Source of the DNA: Polaromonas sp.
GTDB lineage: Bacteria > Pseudomonadota > Gammaproteobacteria > Burkholderiales > Burkholderiaceae_C
DNA: 64,000 nucleotides
Assembly: GCA_021737975.1 (NCBI GenBank)
Contig: JAIPCZ010000007.1
Span: 1 to 64,000 of the forward strand
Reading direction: 5' to 3'
Shown here: positions 48,353 to 58,573 of the stretch, piece by piece
Numbering within the stretch: the first letter of the stretch is position 1
How the letters are laid out: each line of letters begins with the position of its first letter
Program-made: the position numbers and the translations under genes
The notes under the pieces: generated by a model
The model's database searches: none
Told to the model about the DNA's origin: nothing
Seen by the model: only the letters and a program-made list of their open reading frames with translations

Positions 48353-50341
48353 CTAATTGTCGAGCCGCAATGTCAGGAAAGCACGCCTGCGAAACTCGAA
48401 TTCCGGGGCAAAGTCGAGGTAAGGCTCACCCAGGTTTTGCACCACCAGCGCGAATTCACCGCGCCGGACACCCCAGCGCAAAGCCTTGGCCAGGCGCACA
48501 TCCGTGCGTGTGAACGCCCGGTTGGTGTCGCTTGAGCCCTGAAGAGAAGTCGTTCCGCCGTCCTGATGAAGCACGGACAGTTCCAGGTCAGCCGGCAAGC
48601 TCTGTGTAAAAAACAAGGTGCTCGCCAACTTGGGAACAACAAAGTCCAGGCTCGAATCAGACCGCGGATTTGAAACGGAAATGCGCGTTCGGGCCTGGTT
48701 AAAGCCCACCTGCGCACCCTGCCAGGGCTTCCAGTTGAGTTGGTATTCAAGCCCGCGAATTGAAAAGCCTTCGCTGTTGTAAAAATCCGCGGGGGTCGAC
48801 GGCAACAGGGACGATCCTGGCGGTAACGGGTAGCGCAGTCGTTCGACAAAGCCACTCACCTTTTCGTGGAACAGCCGCACATCCAGCGTGGCACCCCATT
48901 GCGGCACACTCGCGAGGTAACCCAACTCGCGTGCCACCAGGCTCTCGGGCTGGAGGTTGCCACGCGACAGAGAAGTCACCTGAAGCGGCAAATTGCCGTA
49001 GCTGTAGCGGACATTGCTGCTGGTCTCGAACACGCTGGGAGGGCGAAACGCCCGGCTGACGCCGGCACGCACGGTGTGCCCTGGCGACACATGCCAGTTG
49101 AGCATCAGGCGAGGCGCCAGGCTGAAACCAAACCGGCTGTGCTGCTCACCCATGAAGCCCGCGTTGAGCAGCCAGTCGGGTGACAGGCGCCACTCGGCGT
49201 TGGCAAACAAGCGCTTGAAGTCGGTCACCAGCGCCTCGCTGCTGTTGTACAAGGGCTCGGATGTCACCTGCTCGCGCCGCCATTCACCACCCCAGACCAC
49301 CCGCAGCCCGTCACCTTTGCGAAACGTGTGCTGCAGGGTCACTGAATCGTTGACGGAATTGCCCCTTGCAGACACATCGATACTGTCATTGATACCAAGT
49401 GGAAGCAGCGAGTAGGCAAACGAATCGCGGTAATCTTCCTGCGTGCGAGACAAGAGGAGCGCCAGGTCCTCGTTCGGCCCCAGCGTGCGATGCCAGTCGA
49501 TCTGCATAAACCCCGATTCATAAAAGCCGTCACGCGGTGGTGAACCCGCCTGCCCCGCAAATCCCCGCCCGGCATCGATCCCGAGCATACCAGCACGAAA
49601 TTGCACCTCGTCGTCCAGAGACGCTCGCCAGTCCGAGCGAAAATTGACGCGGCGCACCTGGTTGTGCCCGTTGGATCCGGCCAGGCCATCGTCAGCGCGG
49701 CTGTCCACGCTGAGGCGAAAACCGGCCTGATCGGTGCGCCAGCCGAGTGCCGCCTGGGCATCGCGAATTCCGTTTTGGCCGGTCGAAATTTTCGCCTGCA
49801 CACCTTGGGTGACCTCCGTGTGCTGCGTCACGATATTGACCACACCCAGTATGGCGCGGGCCCCATAGGCCGCCGAATTGGAACCACGCAGCACCTCGAT
49901 GCGTTCAATATCTTCCAGCGCCACCGACATCAGCCCGGGCCCGACACTGCCAAAGAGGTAAGTCGAGTAAGCCGAACGTCCGTCCACCAGCACCTGCATA
50001 CGCCCAGAATAGCTGTTGAAACCGCCGTGATAAGTGGCTTGGGGCAAGTCGCCCTCAAAGGCGTTGCTGGTCTGGAAACCCGGCACCAGTCGCAACAAAT
50101 CGGCCACATCGCGCGCACCCGAGCGCCGGATCATGTCGCGGTCCAGAATGGTGACGGCGCCGGGTGTTTCGTCAAGGCGCTGCGGCAGCCTGGAGACCGA
50201 CAGCACGATCGGCATCTCGTCAAAAAAATCATTTTCTGACATGGCATGGCCGGACTGTGCCCATGCCGCTGGTGCGCAAAGCAAGCAAAAGGCAATCAGC
50301 GCAGCCGCCCTGACTGCGCCGCTAGTTGATGTTGTTGTCAT
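48353..50341 (-). CDS. TonB-dependent outer-membrane receptor
   Basis: A 662-residue outer-membrane receptor. The start at 50341 opens a signal peptide (LIAFCLLCAPAAWA, cleaved before QSGHAM). The plug domain covers about 40-170 (TPGAVTILDRDMIRRSGARDVADLLRLVPGF, then VLVDGRSAYSTYLFG and IERIEVLRGSNSAAYGARAILGVVNIVT); the rest is a beta-barrel ending in the aromatic/basic strand RRAFLTLRLDN. Substrate class (siderophore, cobalamin, other chelate) is not evident. A longer frame upstream runs into the ATPase gene. First gene of the receptor-binding protein-kinase series. Confidence 0.91.
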   Translation of the reverse strand: MTTTSTSGAVRAAALIAFCLLCAPAAWAQSGHAMSENDFFDEMPIVLSVSRLPQRLDETPGAVTILDRDMIRRSGARDVADLLRLVPGFQTSNAFEGDLPQATYHGGFNSYSGRMQVLVDGRSAYSTYLFGSVGPGLMSVALEDIERIEVLRGSNSAAYGARAILGVVNIVTQHTEVTQGVQAKISTGQNGIRDAQAALGWRTDQAGFRLSVDSRADDGLAGSNGHNQVRRVNFRSDWRASLDDEVQFRAGMLGIDAGRGFAGQAGSPPRDGFYESGFMQIDWHRTLGPNEDLALLLSRTQEDYRDSFAYSLLPLGINDSIDVSARGNSVNDSVTLQHTFRKGDGLRVVWGGEWRREQVTSEPLYNSSEALVTDFKRLFANAEWRLSPDWLLNAGFMGEQHSRFGFSLAPRLMLNWHVSPGHTVRAGVSRAFRPPSVFETSSNVRYSYGNLPLQVTSLSRGNLQPESLVARELGYLASVPQWGATLDVRLFHEKVSGFVERLRYPLPPGSSLLPSTPADFYNSEGFSIRGLEYQLNWKPWQGAQVGFNQARTRISVSNPRSDSSLDFVVPKLASTLFFTQSLPADLELSVLHQDGGTTSLQGSSDTNRAFTRTDVRLAKALRWGVRRGEFALVVQNLGEPYLDFAPEFEFRRRAFLTLRLDN

Positions 50342-50369
50342 GGGGCGTATTCTGCCTTGCCGCGACCGA

Positions 50370-51056
50370 CTAGTCGACAGCCGCAGGTGCCACCACCCGC
50401 CCGGCCTCGATGGTGATGCTGCGCAGGCATCGCTCCGCCATGGCACGGTCATGGGTGACCAGCAGCAGCGTCGTGCCCAGTTCCCGGTTCAGGTCGAACA
50501 TCAGGCGCATCACCGTCTCGCCGGTGGCGAAGTCAAGGCTCCCGGTGGGCTCGTCGGCCAGCAAGACCGCCGGCTGCACCACAAACGCACGCGCCAGTGC
50601 CACCCGCTGTTGTTCGCCGCCCGAGAGCACCTTGGGGTAAGCCCGCAGGCGCTGGGCCAGGCCCACGCGGTCGAGCATCTCGGTGGCCAGCTTGCGCGCC
50701 TGGCGCCGGCCCGCGAGTTCCAGCGGCAGCATCACGTTTTCAAGCGCCGTCAAGTTGCCCAGCAACTGAAAGCTCTGAAAGACAAAACCCAGCTTCTCAG
50801 CGCGCAGGGCGGCGCGCTCGTCCTCACTCAGGGCAAACAGGTCCTGCCCGGCCAGCCGCACCGTGCCCCGGCTGGGCGTGTCCAGGCCGGCAATGATCGA
50901 CAACAGGGTGCTCTTGCCCGAGCCCGAAGCACCGACAATAGCCACGGTCTCACGGGATCGCAGCGAAAAATCAATGTCCTGCAAAATCTCGAGTGTCCCG
51001 GTCGCATCGGTCACCGACTTGAAAACGTGCTCTACCGAGATAATGACATCAGACAT
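50370..51056 (-). CDS. LolD/YbbA-like ABC transporter ATP-binding protein
   Basis: A 228-residue MacB/LolD-class ATPase. Walker A is GASGSGKST (42-50), signature LSGGEQQRVALARA, Walker B VLLADEPTGSLD and the H-loop LLVTHDRAM. Position beside a divergent tesA-like gene recalls E. coli ybbA-tesA, where ybbA is followed by the large permease ybbP; here no permease follows and a TonB receptor comes 28 bases later. The partner permease is therefore elsewhere or missing. Start 51056 (MSDVIISVEHVFKSV) fits the family; the frame continues upstream without support. Confidence 0.88.
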   Translation of the reverse strand: MSDVIISVEHVFKSVTDATGTLEILQDIDFSLRSRETVAIVGASGSGKSTLLSIIAGLDTPSRGTVRLAGQDLFALSEDERAALRAEKLGFVFQSFQLLGNLTALENVMLPLELAGRRQARKLATEMLDRVGLAQRLRAYPKVLSGGEQQRVALARAFVVQPAVLLADEPTGSLDFATGETVMRLMFDLNRELGTTLLLVTHDRAMAERCLRSITIEAGRVVAPAAVD

Positions 51057-51075
51057 GGATATTTCTTTGCAACAA

Positions 51076-51729
51076 ATGAATGTGAACCGACGCCACTGTA
51101 TCGCGTTGGCGGCTGTCCTTGCCAGCAGCGGGATTTGGCGCGGCGTGGCGGCCGCCACAGCACAGCCCGCGCGCCCTGCCCTGCTGGTGCTGGGCGACTC
51201 CCTGAGCGCCGAGTATGGCCTCAGGCGCGGCACGGGCTGGGTGGCACTGCTGGAGCAAAAGCTGCGGGCTGAAAATATCCTTGCCGAGGTGGTCAACGCC
51301 AGCATCAGCGGCGACACCAGTTCAGGCGGCCGCGCCCGCCTGGCGGCGCTGCTGGCGCAACACCGACCCGCGCTGGTGGTGATCGAACTGGGCGGCAACG
51401 ACGCGCTGCGCGGCCTGCCGCTCGACCTCACCCGGGACAACCTGCTGGTCATGACGCGCCTGGCACAGCTAGGCGGCGCCAAGGTGGTGTTGCTGGGCAT
51501 GCAGGTCCCGCCCAACTACGGGCGAGATTACGCCCAGCGTTTCTCCCGCATGTACGTTGACGTGGCCAAGGTCACCCGGGCGGCCCTGGTGCCCTTCTTT
51601 CTCAAGGGGATTGCCGATGCCCCCGACAGCATGGCCTGGTTTCAGCCTGACCGCATTCACCCCAGGGAAGAAGCCCATCCGCGCATGCTGGCCAATGTCT
51701 GGCCAGCCATCAAGAAAGGGCTGCAATGA
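51076..51729 (+). CDS. tesA: TesA-like SGNH esterase/lysophospholipase
   Basis: A 217-residue periplasmic hydrolase of the TesA/arylesterase group. From this start there is a signal peptide (CIALAAVLASSGIWRGVAAATA), then block I VLGDSLSAEYG (nucleophile Ser42), block III ELGGNDALRGL and block V FQPDRIHP with the Asp-His pair. Such enzymes cleave fatty-acyl thioesters and esters. An earlier ATG at 51055 would overlap the divergent ATPase start codon; the later one gives a standard signal peptide, though neither has a strong ribosome-binding site. Overlaps mnmH by four bases. Confidence 0.9.
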   Translation: MNVNRRHCIALAAVLASSGIWRGVAAATAQPARPALLVLGDSLSAEYGLRRGTGWVALLEQKLRAENILAEVVNASISGDTSSGGRARLAALLAQHRPALVVIELGGNDALRGLPLDLTRDNLLVMTRLAQLGGAKVVLLGMQVPPNYGRDYAQRFSRMYVDVAKVTRAALVPFFLKGIADAPDSMAWFQPDRIHPREEAHPRMLANVWPAIKKGLQ

Positions 51730-52778
51730 GCCTGAGTCCCCTCAGCGCGACGGAAGTCATGGCACGGCTGGCAGACTTCGATGCCATCATTGATGCCCGC
51801 AGCGAGGACGAATACCAGGCCGACCATCTGCCAGGTGCCGTCAACTGGCCCACGCTGAACAATGCCGAGCGTATCGAGATCGGGACCCTTTACAAGCAGG
51901 TCAATCCCTTTGAAGCCAGAAAGCGGGGCGCGGCAATCGCTGCGCGCAACATTGCCGCGCACATTGAGCGGCACGTCATCGACAAGCCCCGCGAATGGCG
52001 GCCGTTGGCCTACTGCTGGCGCGGCGGGCAACGCAGCGGTTCGCTGGCGCTGATCCTGAGCCAGATCGGCTTTCGTGTGACGCTGGTGGAGGGCGGCTAC
52101 AAGGCCTTTCGGGCGGCGCTGGTGCAGGACATCGTGGCGCGTGTCCCGAGCCTGTCGTTCCGGGTCGTTTGCGGCCCGACCGGCAGCGGCAAGACACGCC
52201 TGCTGCAGGCCCTGGCCGCGCAAGGGGCCCAGGTGCTGGACCTGGAGGCGGTGGCCAACCACCGCAGTTCAGTGCTCGGTGCGATGCCCGGGCTGGCGCA
52301 ACCCACCCAAAAACATTTTGAAACCCTGCTCTGGGACAGATTGCGCCACTTTGATCCGGCCGTGCCCGTCTTCGTTGAAAGCGAAAGCAAGAAAGTCGGC
52401 AACTTGTCTGTGCCGGCCGCGATGATGGAGGCGATGCGCGCCAGCCCCTGCCTGAACCTGCAATTGTCTGATGAGGAGCGGGTGGCGCTGTTGCTGGAAG
52501 ACTACGACCACCTGACGCGCAACGTCGCCTACTTTTGTGAACGGCTGGAAAAGCTCACCGAGCTCAAGGGGCATGAGGTCGTGAAACGCTGGCAAAGCAT
52601 GGCGCGGGAAGGTGACTTTGCCACGGTGGTGATGGAGCTGCTGAGCCAGCATTACGACCCGGCCTATCTGCAATCGATGCAGCGAAATTTTGGGCAATTT
52701 GCACAGGCCGATCAGCTGACCCCGACCGACCGGTCAGCCAAGGCGATGGCCGCCCTGGCAAGCCAGTTGCTGGCTTGA
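51726..52778 (+). CDS. mnmH: tRNA 2-selenouridine synthase
   Basis: MnmH (SelU) replaces sulfur by selenium in the wobble 2-thiouridine of tRNAs for Lys, Glu and Gln, using selenophosphate, via a geranylated intermediate. The 350-residue protein has an N-terminal rhodanese domain with catalytic Cys97 (AYCWRGGQRSG), the same position as in E. coli, and a P-loop domain with GPTGSGKT at 150-157. It is coupled to tesA by a four-base overlap. A selenophosphate synthase is not in the window. Confidence 0.93.
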   Translation: MSLSPLSATEVMARLADFDAIIDARSEDEYQADHLPGAVNWPTLNNAERIEIGTLYKQVNPFEARKRGAAIAARNIAAHIERHVIDKPREWRPLAYCWRGGQRSGSLALILSQIGFRVTLVEGGYKAFRAALVQDIVARVPSLSFRVVCGPTGSGKTRLLQALAAQGAQVLDLEAVANHRSSVLGAMPGLAQPTQKHFETLLWDRLRHFDPAVPVFVESESKKVGNLSVPAAMMEAMRASPCLNLQLSDEERVALLLEDYDHLTRNVAYFCERLEKLTELKGHEVVKRWQSMAREGDFATVVMELLSQHYDPAYLQSMQRNFGQFAQADQLTPTDRSAKAMAALASQLLA

Positions 52779-52802
52779 GGAGACGGGGAGCCAGTCAGAG
52801 AA

Positions 52803-52970
52803 TCAGGTGGCCGGTGTGTCTTGCGCCGCCTGGTCGGGGGCGTTTTCCTGGCCCTCAGGACCGCCCTCGCCCGCCTTGCGCTGGGCTTTTTCCTTGAGTT
52901 TCTCTTCCTTTTTCTTCTTTTTTGCCAGTTCTTTCTGACGCTTTTCGTAGCCGTAGTTAGGTGTTGCCAA
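52803..52970 (-). CDS. Small Lys/Glu-rich conserved protein
   Basis: A 55-residue protein starting at TTG (52968-52970): ATPNYGYEKRQKELAKKKKK, then a Glu/Lys-rich stretch and an acidic, Gln/Pro-rich tail ending DTPAT. I recall short proteins with the same NYGYEKRQKELAKKKK start in many Burkholderiales; their function is unknown. The highly charged N-terminal half is probably helical and could bind nucleic acid, which is speculation. No GTG or ATG is available at the right place. Confidence 0.7.
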   Translation of the reverse strand: MATPNYGYEKRQKELAKKKKKEEKLKEKAQRKAGEGGPEGQENAPDQAAQDTPAT

Positions 52971-53047
52971 GTTGTGCTTTCAAGTTAATACGTTGATTTT
53001 AGCCGCCCTGGTGATGCTGGCCGGGCTGACAGGCTGCCATCCGGCAC

Positions 53048-54253
53048 TCAAGCGCAATGTTGCAAGGCCTGCAACAGGTCAACCTGCAGGTCGGCGGCAG
53101 ACTCCAGACCCATGGAAAAGCGCACCAAAATGCCGCGCTGCAAATGGCCGGGCCAGCTGCTGCGCATGGTCTCTAGCTGGTAAGGCATCACCAGGCTCAT
53201 GGGGCCGCCCCAGCTGTAGCCAATCTTGAACAACTGCAGGGCATCGCAAAAAGCATCCACCCGAGCCTGGCTGAAGTCAGGCTTGAAGATCACGCTGAAC
53301 AGCCCGGCAGCCGTGCCCGGACCGTCGCCGCACACCGCCTGCCAATGCCGATGACCGGGTGACCCCGGCAGCGCCGGATGCAATACCTGGGCAAACTCGT
53401 TGCGCTGCTGGCACCAGGTCGCCAGGGCACGGGTGGTTTCGTCATGCTGCCGGTAACGCAGCACCAGACTGGGCAGCGCCCGCAGGACACCCTCGGCGTC
53501 ATTGGCGCCCACGCCCAGACCGAGGCGCATGTGGCATAGCTTGAGTTGCATGTGCAGGCGTTCATCGGTGGTGATGACGCTGCCCATCAGCACATCGCCA
53601 CCCCCACTGGGGTACTTGGTCAGGGCATGAATGCTGATGTCGACTGCCAGCGGTGGCAGATGCCCCGGCTGAAGGTCAAACGGCTTGAAGGCAAGGCCCG
53701 CGCCCCAGGTGTTGTCCAGGGCACAAAGAACCTTTGCCGCCCTGCAAATGCGAACCTGCTCGCAAAGATCGGGGAACTCCAGCGTGACCGAGCCCGCCGC
53801 TTCCAGCCAGACCAGTCGGGTATGCGGCGACAGTTTGGCCGCCAGATCGACGGGGTCCATCGGGTCGAAGTAACGGTGTGTGATGCCCCAATGTGCCAGC
53901 TCGCCCTCGGCCAGGGCTTTGGCGGGGCCGTAAGCATTGTCGGGAATGAGCACCTCGTCACCGCGTTTGAGCAAAGCCAGGCACACCGTCGCGATGGCTG
54001 CCAGGCCACTGGGCACCAGCAAGCACTGGGCGCCGCCCTCCAGCGTGCAAAGACGCTCTTCGAGGGTGTAGGTGGTGGGGGTGCCGTGCAGACCGTAGGT
54101 GTAGGCCGATTTGTCTTTCCAGTCAAACTGCCGCATCGCAGCCACATTGGGAAAAAAAACCGTCGAGGCTTTGAACACCCCGGGTTGCGGTGCGGCGAAC
54201 CCTGAAGGCGGCAGGTAGGGGTGGTGGATCAGGGTGGTGGTGAGTTCAGCCAT
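53048..54253 (-). CDS. metC: Cystathionine beta-lyase (MetC-like)
   Basis: A 401-residue Cys/Met-metabolism PLP enzyme. The start at 54253 gives MAELTTTLIHHPYLPPSGFAAPQPGVFKASTVFFP; the PLP lysine is Lys213 in HALTKYPSGGGDVLMGS, and YGLHGTPTTYTLEERLCTLEGG is the family signature that places it near cystathionine beta-lyases rather than gamma-synthases. The expected reaction is cystathionine to homocysteine, pyruvate and ammonia, in methionine synthesis. The frame is open 30 codons upstream without a matching N-terminus. Starts 17 bases after the phosphoribosyltransferase gene. Confidence 0.9.
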   Translation of the reverse strand: MAELTTTLIHHPYLPPSGFAAPQPGVFKASTVFFPNVAAMRQFDWKDKSAYTYGLHGTPTTYTLEERLCTLEGGAQCLLVPSGLAAIATVCLALLKRGDEVLIPDNAYGPAKALAEGELAHWGITHRYFDPMDPVDLAAKLSPHTRLVWLEAAGSVTLEFPDLCEQVRICRAAKVLCALDNTWGAGLAFKPFDLQPGHLPPLAVDISIHALTKYPSGGGDVLMGSVITTDERLHMQLKLCHMRLGLGVGANDAEGVLRALPSLVLRYRQHDETTRALATWCQQRNEFAQVLHPALPGSPGHRHWQAVCGDGPGTAAGLFSVIFKPDFSQARVDAFCDALQLFKIGYSWGGPMSLVMPYQLETMRSSWPGHLQRGILVRFSMGLESAADLQVDLLQALQHCA

Positions 54254-54270
54254 GGCAGAGGCAGGGAGTG

Positions 54271-54795
54271 TCAAACACTCCATTTTTTGATCAGATGCTC
54301 GGGACGCATGCTGTCGTAACCCTCGAAGGGTTGGTGAATCCACGGGTTGGTCGGCAAGAACTCGACCGAATAATCGGGCGTGAAATTCGACAGCGACTTG
54401 GTCCAGATCACGGCGCTGCGCAGCTCGGTGATCGGCTTGTAATTGTTCTTGAGCTGATCGATCACGGCATGCAGCGTGAGGCCGGAATCTGCCAGGTCGT
54501 CCACCAGCAGGACCTTGCCGGCAATTTCGCCCTTGGGGGTCGTGATGTAGTGGGCGATGTCAAGGTTGCCCTGCTGCGTGCCTGACCCGGCGCGATAAGA
54601 ACTGGTGGACATGATGGCCAGCGGCTTGTCGAAGACACGCGACAAGATATCGCCGGGACGCATGCCGCCGCGCGCCAGGCAAAGAATGGTGTCGAATTCC
54701 CAACCGGACTGAAAAATCTTGATCGCCAGTTTTTCAATCAGGCCGTGGTACTCGTCATAACTCACATACAGGTGCTTGCCGTCTTCTGTCAACAT
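54271..54795 (-). CDS. Purine-type phosphoribosyltransferase
   Basis: A 174-residue type I phosphoribosyltransferase that would convert a purine base and PRPP to a nucleotide. The PRPP motif is VLLVDDLADSGLTL (about 94-107), with LCLARGGMRPGDILS for the pyrophosphate loop. It resembles hypoxanthine/xanthine phosphoribosyltransferases; the base is not certain. It follows purA by 63 bases, so a purine-salvage role beside purine synthesis is likely. Confidence 0.88.
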   Translation of the reverse strand: MLTEDGKHLYVSYDEYHGLIEKLAIKIFQSGWEFDTILCLARGGMRPGDILSRVFDKPLAIMSTSSYRAGSGTQQGNLDIAHYITTPKGEIAGKVLLVDDLADSGLTLHAVIDQLKNNYKPITELRSAVIWTKSLSNFTPDYSVEFLPTNPWIHQPFEGYDSMRPEHLIKKWSV

Positions 54796-54858
54796 AAATG
54801 CCCCTTAAATAATGATTGCCAACGTGGATCGGATGCCAATAAAAAAGCGGGTTCGGGA

Positions 54859-56247
<1,389 letters not shown>

Positions 56248-56255
56248 CTATAGTT

Positions 56256-57407
56256 TCAATGCATGGCTTGAACAACCCATTGCCCTGCCGCCTCAATCAG
56301 CTCGCGGTCGCAATGGAACTCATCAACTTCACTCTCATGTCCCGGCAGCACACACACCACGATCTCGCCGCGTGCGCGCAAGGCGGCAATGGCCGCATTG
56401 AGGCTGGAATCGTCTCGCCAGGGGGCGCGAATCGCCGGCTGCAAGGCCCGTGGCGCCACCACGGCCACCAGGGCCTTCAGGTCGAGACTGAAGCCAGCCG
56501 CTGGCCGGTTGCGGCCAAATACCGCCCCCACCTCGTCGTAACGGCCACCGCGCACCAGGGCGTCGCTGGCACCGGGCGCGTACATGGCAAAACGAACGCC
56601 GGTGTAATACGCGTAACCACGCAAGTCCGCGAGGTCAAAACTGAGCTTGGCCGTCGGCAGGTGCCGCGCCAGATAACGCAGGCTTTGCAGCGCTTCACCC
56701 ACAGCGGGCAAGCTCGGCAGGCATTTTTCTGCCTCGGCCAGAACGCTCTCATCGCCATACAGTTGCACCAGCGCCAGCAAGCCCTGTCGCACCGGCTGCG
56801 GCAAATCACGGGTAAGCGCAGCCAGCTCGGCACTGTCTTTGGCGGCCAGCGCCGCGTGCAAATCAGCCAGTCTTGCCGGGTTCATGGAAACACCGGAGAG
56901 CAGTGCCTTGACCAAACGGGCGTCCGCGAGGTCAATACCAGGCGCTTGCACCTTGGCAGCGCGGAGGCAGTCGAAGGCCAGTGTCAGGATTTCAATGTCG
57001 GCCTCGAGCCCCGCATGGCCGTAAATTTCCGCACCCAGCTGCAAAGGCTCGCGTGTCGCGTGGGGTGCTCCGGAGCGCGTATGCAGCACCGGGCCGCAGT
57101 AGCACAGGCGGGTGACGCCGGCGCGGTTGAGCAGGTGCGCGTCAATACGCGCGACCTGGGGTGTGCTGTCGGCGCGCAAACCCATCATGCGGCCGGAGAG
57201 CTGATCGACGAGTTTGAAAGTCTGCAGATCGAGGGCCGACCCGGCGCCCGTCAACAGGGATTCGAGGTGTTCCAGCAAAGGCGGTATGACCAGTTCATAG
57301 CCGTAGCTGCGGGCGGTATCAAGCAAGTCGCGGCGAAGTTCTTCGATGTGGCGGGCCTCGGAAGGCAGGACATCGGCAATGTGATCCGGCAGAACCCAAG
57401 CGGACAT
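56256..57407 (-). CDS. hisZ: ATP phosphoribosyltransferase regulatory subunit
   Basis: HisZ is a histidyl-tRNA-synthetase-like subunit that activates the short HisG at the first step of histidine synthesis. The 383-residue protein has the class II synthetase core ([69 protein letters not shown]) but no anticodon-binding domain, as HisZ should. Position between hflC/DUF2065 and purA is typical for betaproteobacteria. Start chosen at [18 protein letters not shown]; 14 upstream codons do not match the family. Confidence 0.95.
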   Translation of the reverse strand: MSAWVLPDHIADVLPSEARHIEELRRDLLDTARSYGYELVIPPLLEHLESLLTGAGSALDLQTFKLVDQLSGRMMGLRADSTPQVARIDAHLLNRAGVTRLCYCGPVLHTRSGAPHATREPLQLGAEIYGHAGLEADIEILTLAFDCLRAAKVQAPGIDLADARLVKALLSGVSMNPARLADLHAALAAKDSAELAALTRDLPQPVRQGLLALVQLYGDESVLAEAEKCLPSLPAVGEALQSLRYLARHLPTAKLSFDLADLRGYAYYTGVRFAMYAPGASDALVRGGRYDEVGAVFGRNRPAAGFSLDLKALVAVVAPRALQPAIRAPWRDDSSLNAAIAALRARGEIVVCVLPGHESEVDEFHCDRELIEAAGQWVVQAMH

Positions 57408-57464
57408 GTGATTTTTAGAGGCTGTTAAATACGCGATTTTACCGGGCAAAAGTCCGGTAATTGG

Positions 57465-57653
57465 TCAAGCCATCCACCAAATCAGCGCCACCCCCAGCAA
57501 CAGGCTGCACAGACCAAAGAATCGCAACTGCCCATCGCTGAGCTTGAGAATCTGGAGAAAGGTCTGGCGCCAGGTGGCCGGTGACATGAACGGCATGAAG
57601 CCCTCGATCACCAGCACCAGCGCCATGGCCAGCCAAAAAGTGCTGCTGTCCAA
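57465..57653 (-). CDS. DUF2065 family small membrane protein
   Basis: A 62-residue protein with two membrane helices (about 6-22, LAMALVLVIEGFMPFM, and about 43-60, FFGLCSLLLGVALIWWM) of the DUF2065/YjeT family. Function unknown; it is found downstream of hflKC in many proteobacteria, as here (14 bases after hflC). The shorter overlapping frame (57439-57636) is a shadow. Confidence 0.88.
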   Translation of the reverse strand: MDSSTFWLAMALVLVIEGFMPFMSPATWRQTFLQILKLSDGQLRFFGLCSLLLGVALIWWMA

Positions 57654-57667
57654 GCCAGCCCCAGGCT

Positions 57668-58564
57668 TTACTTCTTGGGGCTCGCCGTCAGGCCACCGCG
57701 CATGGACTTGAAGAACTCGGAGCTAGAGGGATCGAGCACCATGACATCGTTCTTGTTGGCAAATGATGCTTTATAGGCATCAAGACTGCGGTAGAACTGG
57801 GCAAACTGGGGGTCGCGGCCAAACGCCTCGGCATACAGCCGTGCCGCCTCGGCATCACCCTCACCCTTGAACTTCTGGGCATCGCGGTAGGCATTGGAAA
57901 CAGCCACCTCACGCTGGCGGTCGGCATCGGCGCGAATCTTTTCACCCTCGGCAAAACCGGTGGAACGCAGCTCGTTGGCGACACGCTTGCGCTCGGCTTC
58001 CATCCGTCGGTACACCGATTCGGTGATGGCATCCACATAGTCAACCCGGGTAATACGCACGTCGATGACGTCCACACCCCAGGGCTTGGCGCCCCGCACC
58101 TGGCTCAGGACCTCGGACTTGACGTCCTGCATGACCTCCTCGCGCTTCGCCGACAGCAGTTCCTTCACGGTGCGTTTGTTGACTTCCTCCTGGAAGGCAT
58201 TTCGCACCACCCGGTTGAGCTGGCTGGCGCCGGCAGCCTCGGTGGTGCCCACGTTGCGGATGTACTCGGTTGGCTCGGAAATGCGCCAGCGCACATACCA
58301 GTCGATCACCACCCGCTGCTTCTCGGCTGTCAGCACCGGCTCGTTGTCTGTGCTGTCGAGCGTGAGCAGGCGCTTGTCAATGTAAGAGACGTTTTGAAAC
58401 GGTGGTGGCAACTTGAAGTTCAAGCCCGGCTCGGTGATCACTTCCTTGATCTGGCCCAAGGCCAGCACCACGCCAAACTGGCGCTGATCCACGACAAAGA
58501 GCATCGAGCTGAGAATAGCCAGCGCAAAAAGGACGCTTGAAAAAATAAATCCTACGCGGTTCAT
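57668..58564 (-). CDS. hflC: FtsH protease regulator HflC
   Basis: HflC is one half of the HflKC ring that encloses and modulates the FtsH membrane protease. The 298-residue protein has an N-terminal membrane anchor (about 5-23), an SPFH/band-7 domain (QRQFGVVLALGQIKEVITEPGLNFKLPP, DVRITRVDY), and a long C-terminal helix (AEAARLYAEAFGRDPQFAQFYRSLDAYK). It starts nine bases after hflK. Confidence 0.96.
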   Translation of the reverse strand: MNRVGFIFSSVLFALAILSSMLFVVDQRQFGVVLALGQIKEVITEPGLNFKLPPPFQNVSYIDKRLLTLDSTDNEPVLTAEKQRVVIDWYVRWRISEPTEYIRNVGTTEAAGASQLNRVVRNAFQEEVNKRTVKELLSAKREEVMQDVKSEVLSQVRGAKPWGVDVIDVRITRVDYVDAITESVYRRMEAERKRVANELRSTGFAEGEKIRADADRQREVAVSNAYRDAQKFKGEGDAEAARLYAEAFGRDPQFAQFYRSLDAYKASFANKNDVMVLDPSSSEFFKSMRGGLTASPKK

Positions 58565-58573
58565 GCCGGGCTC

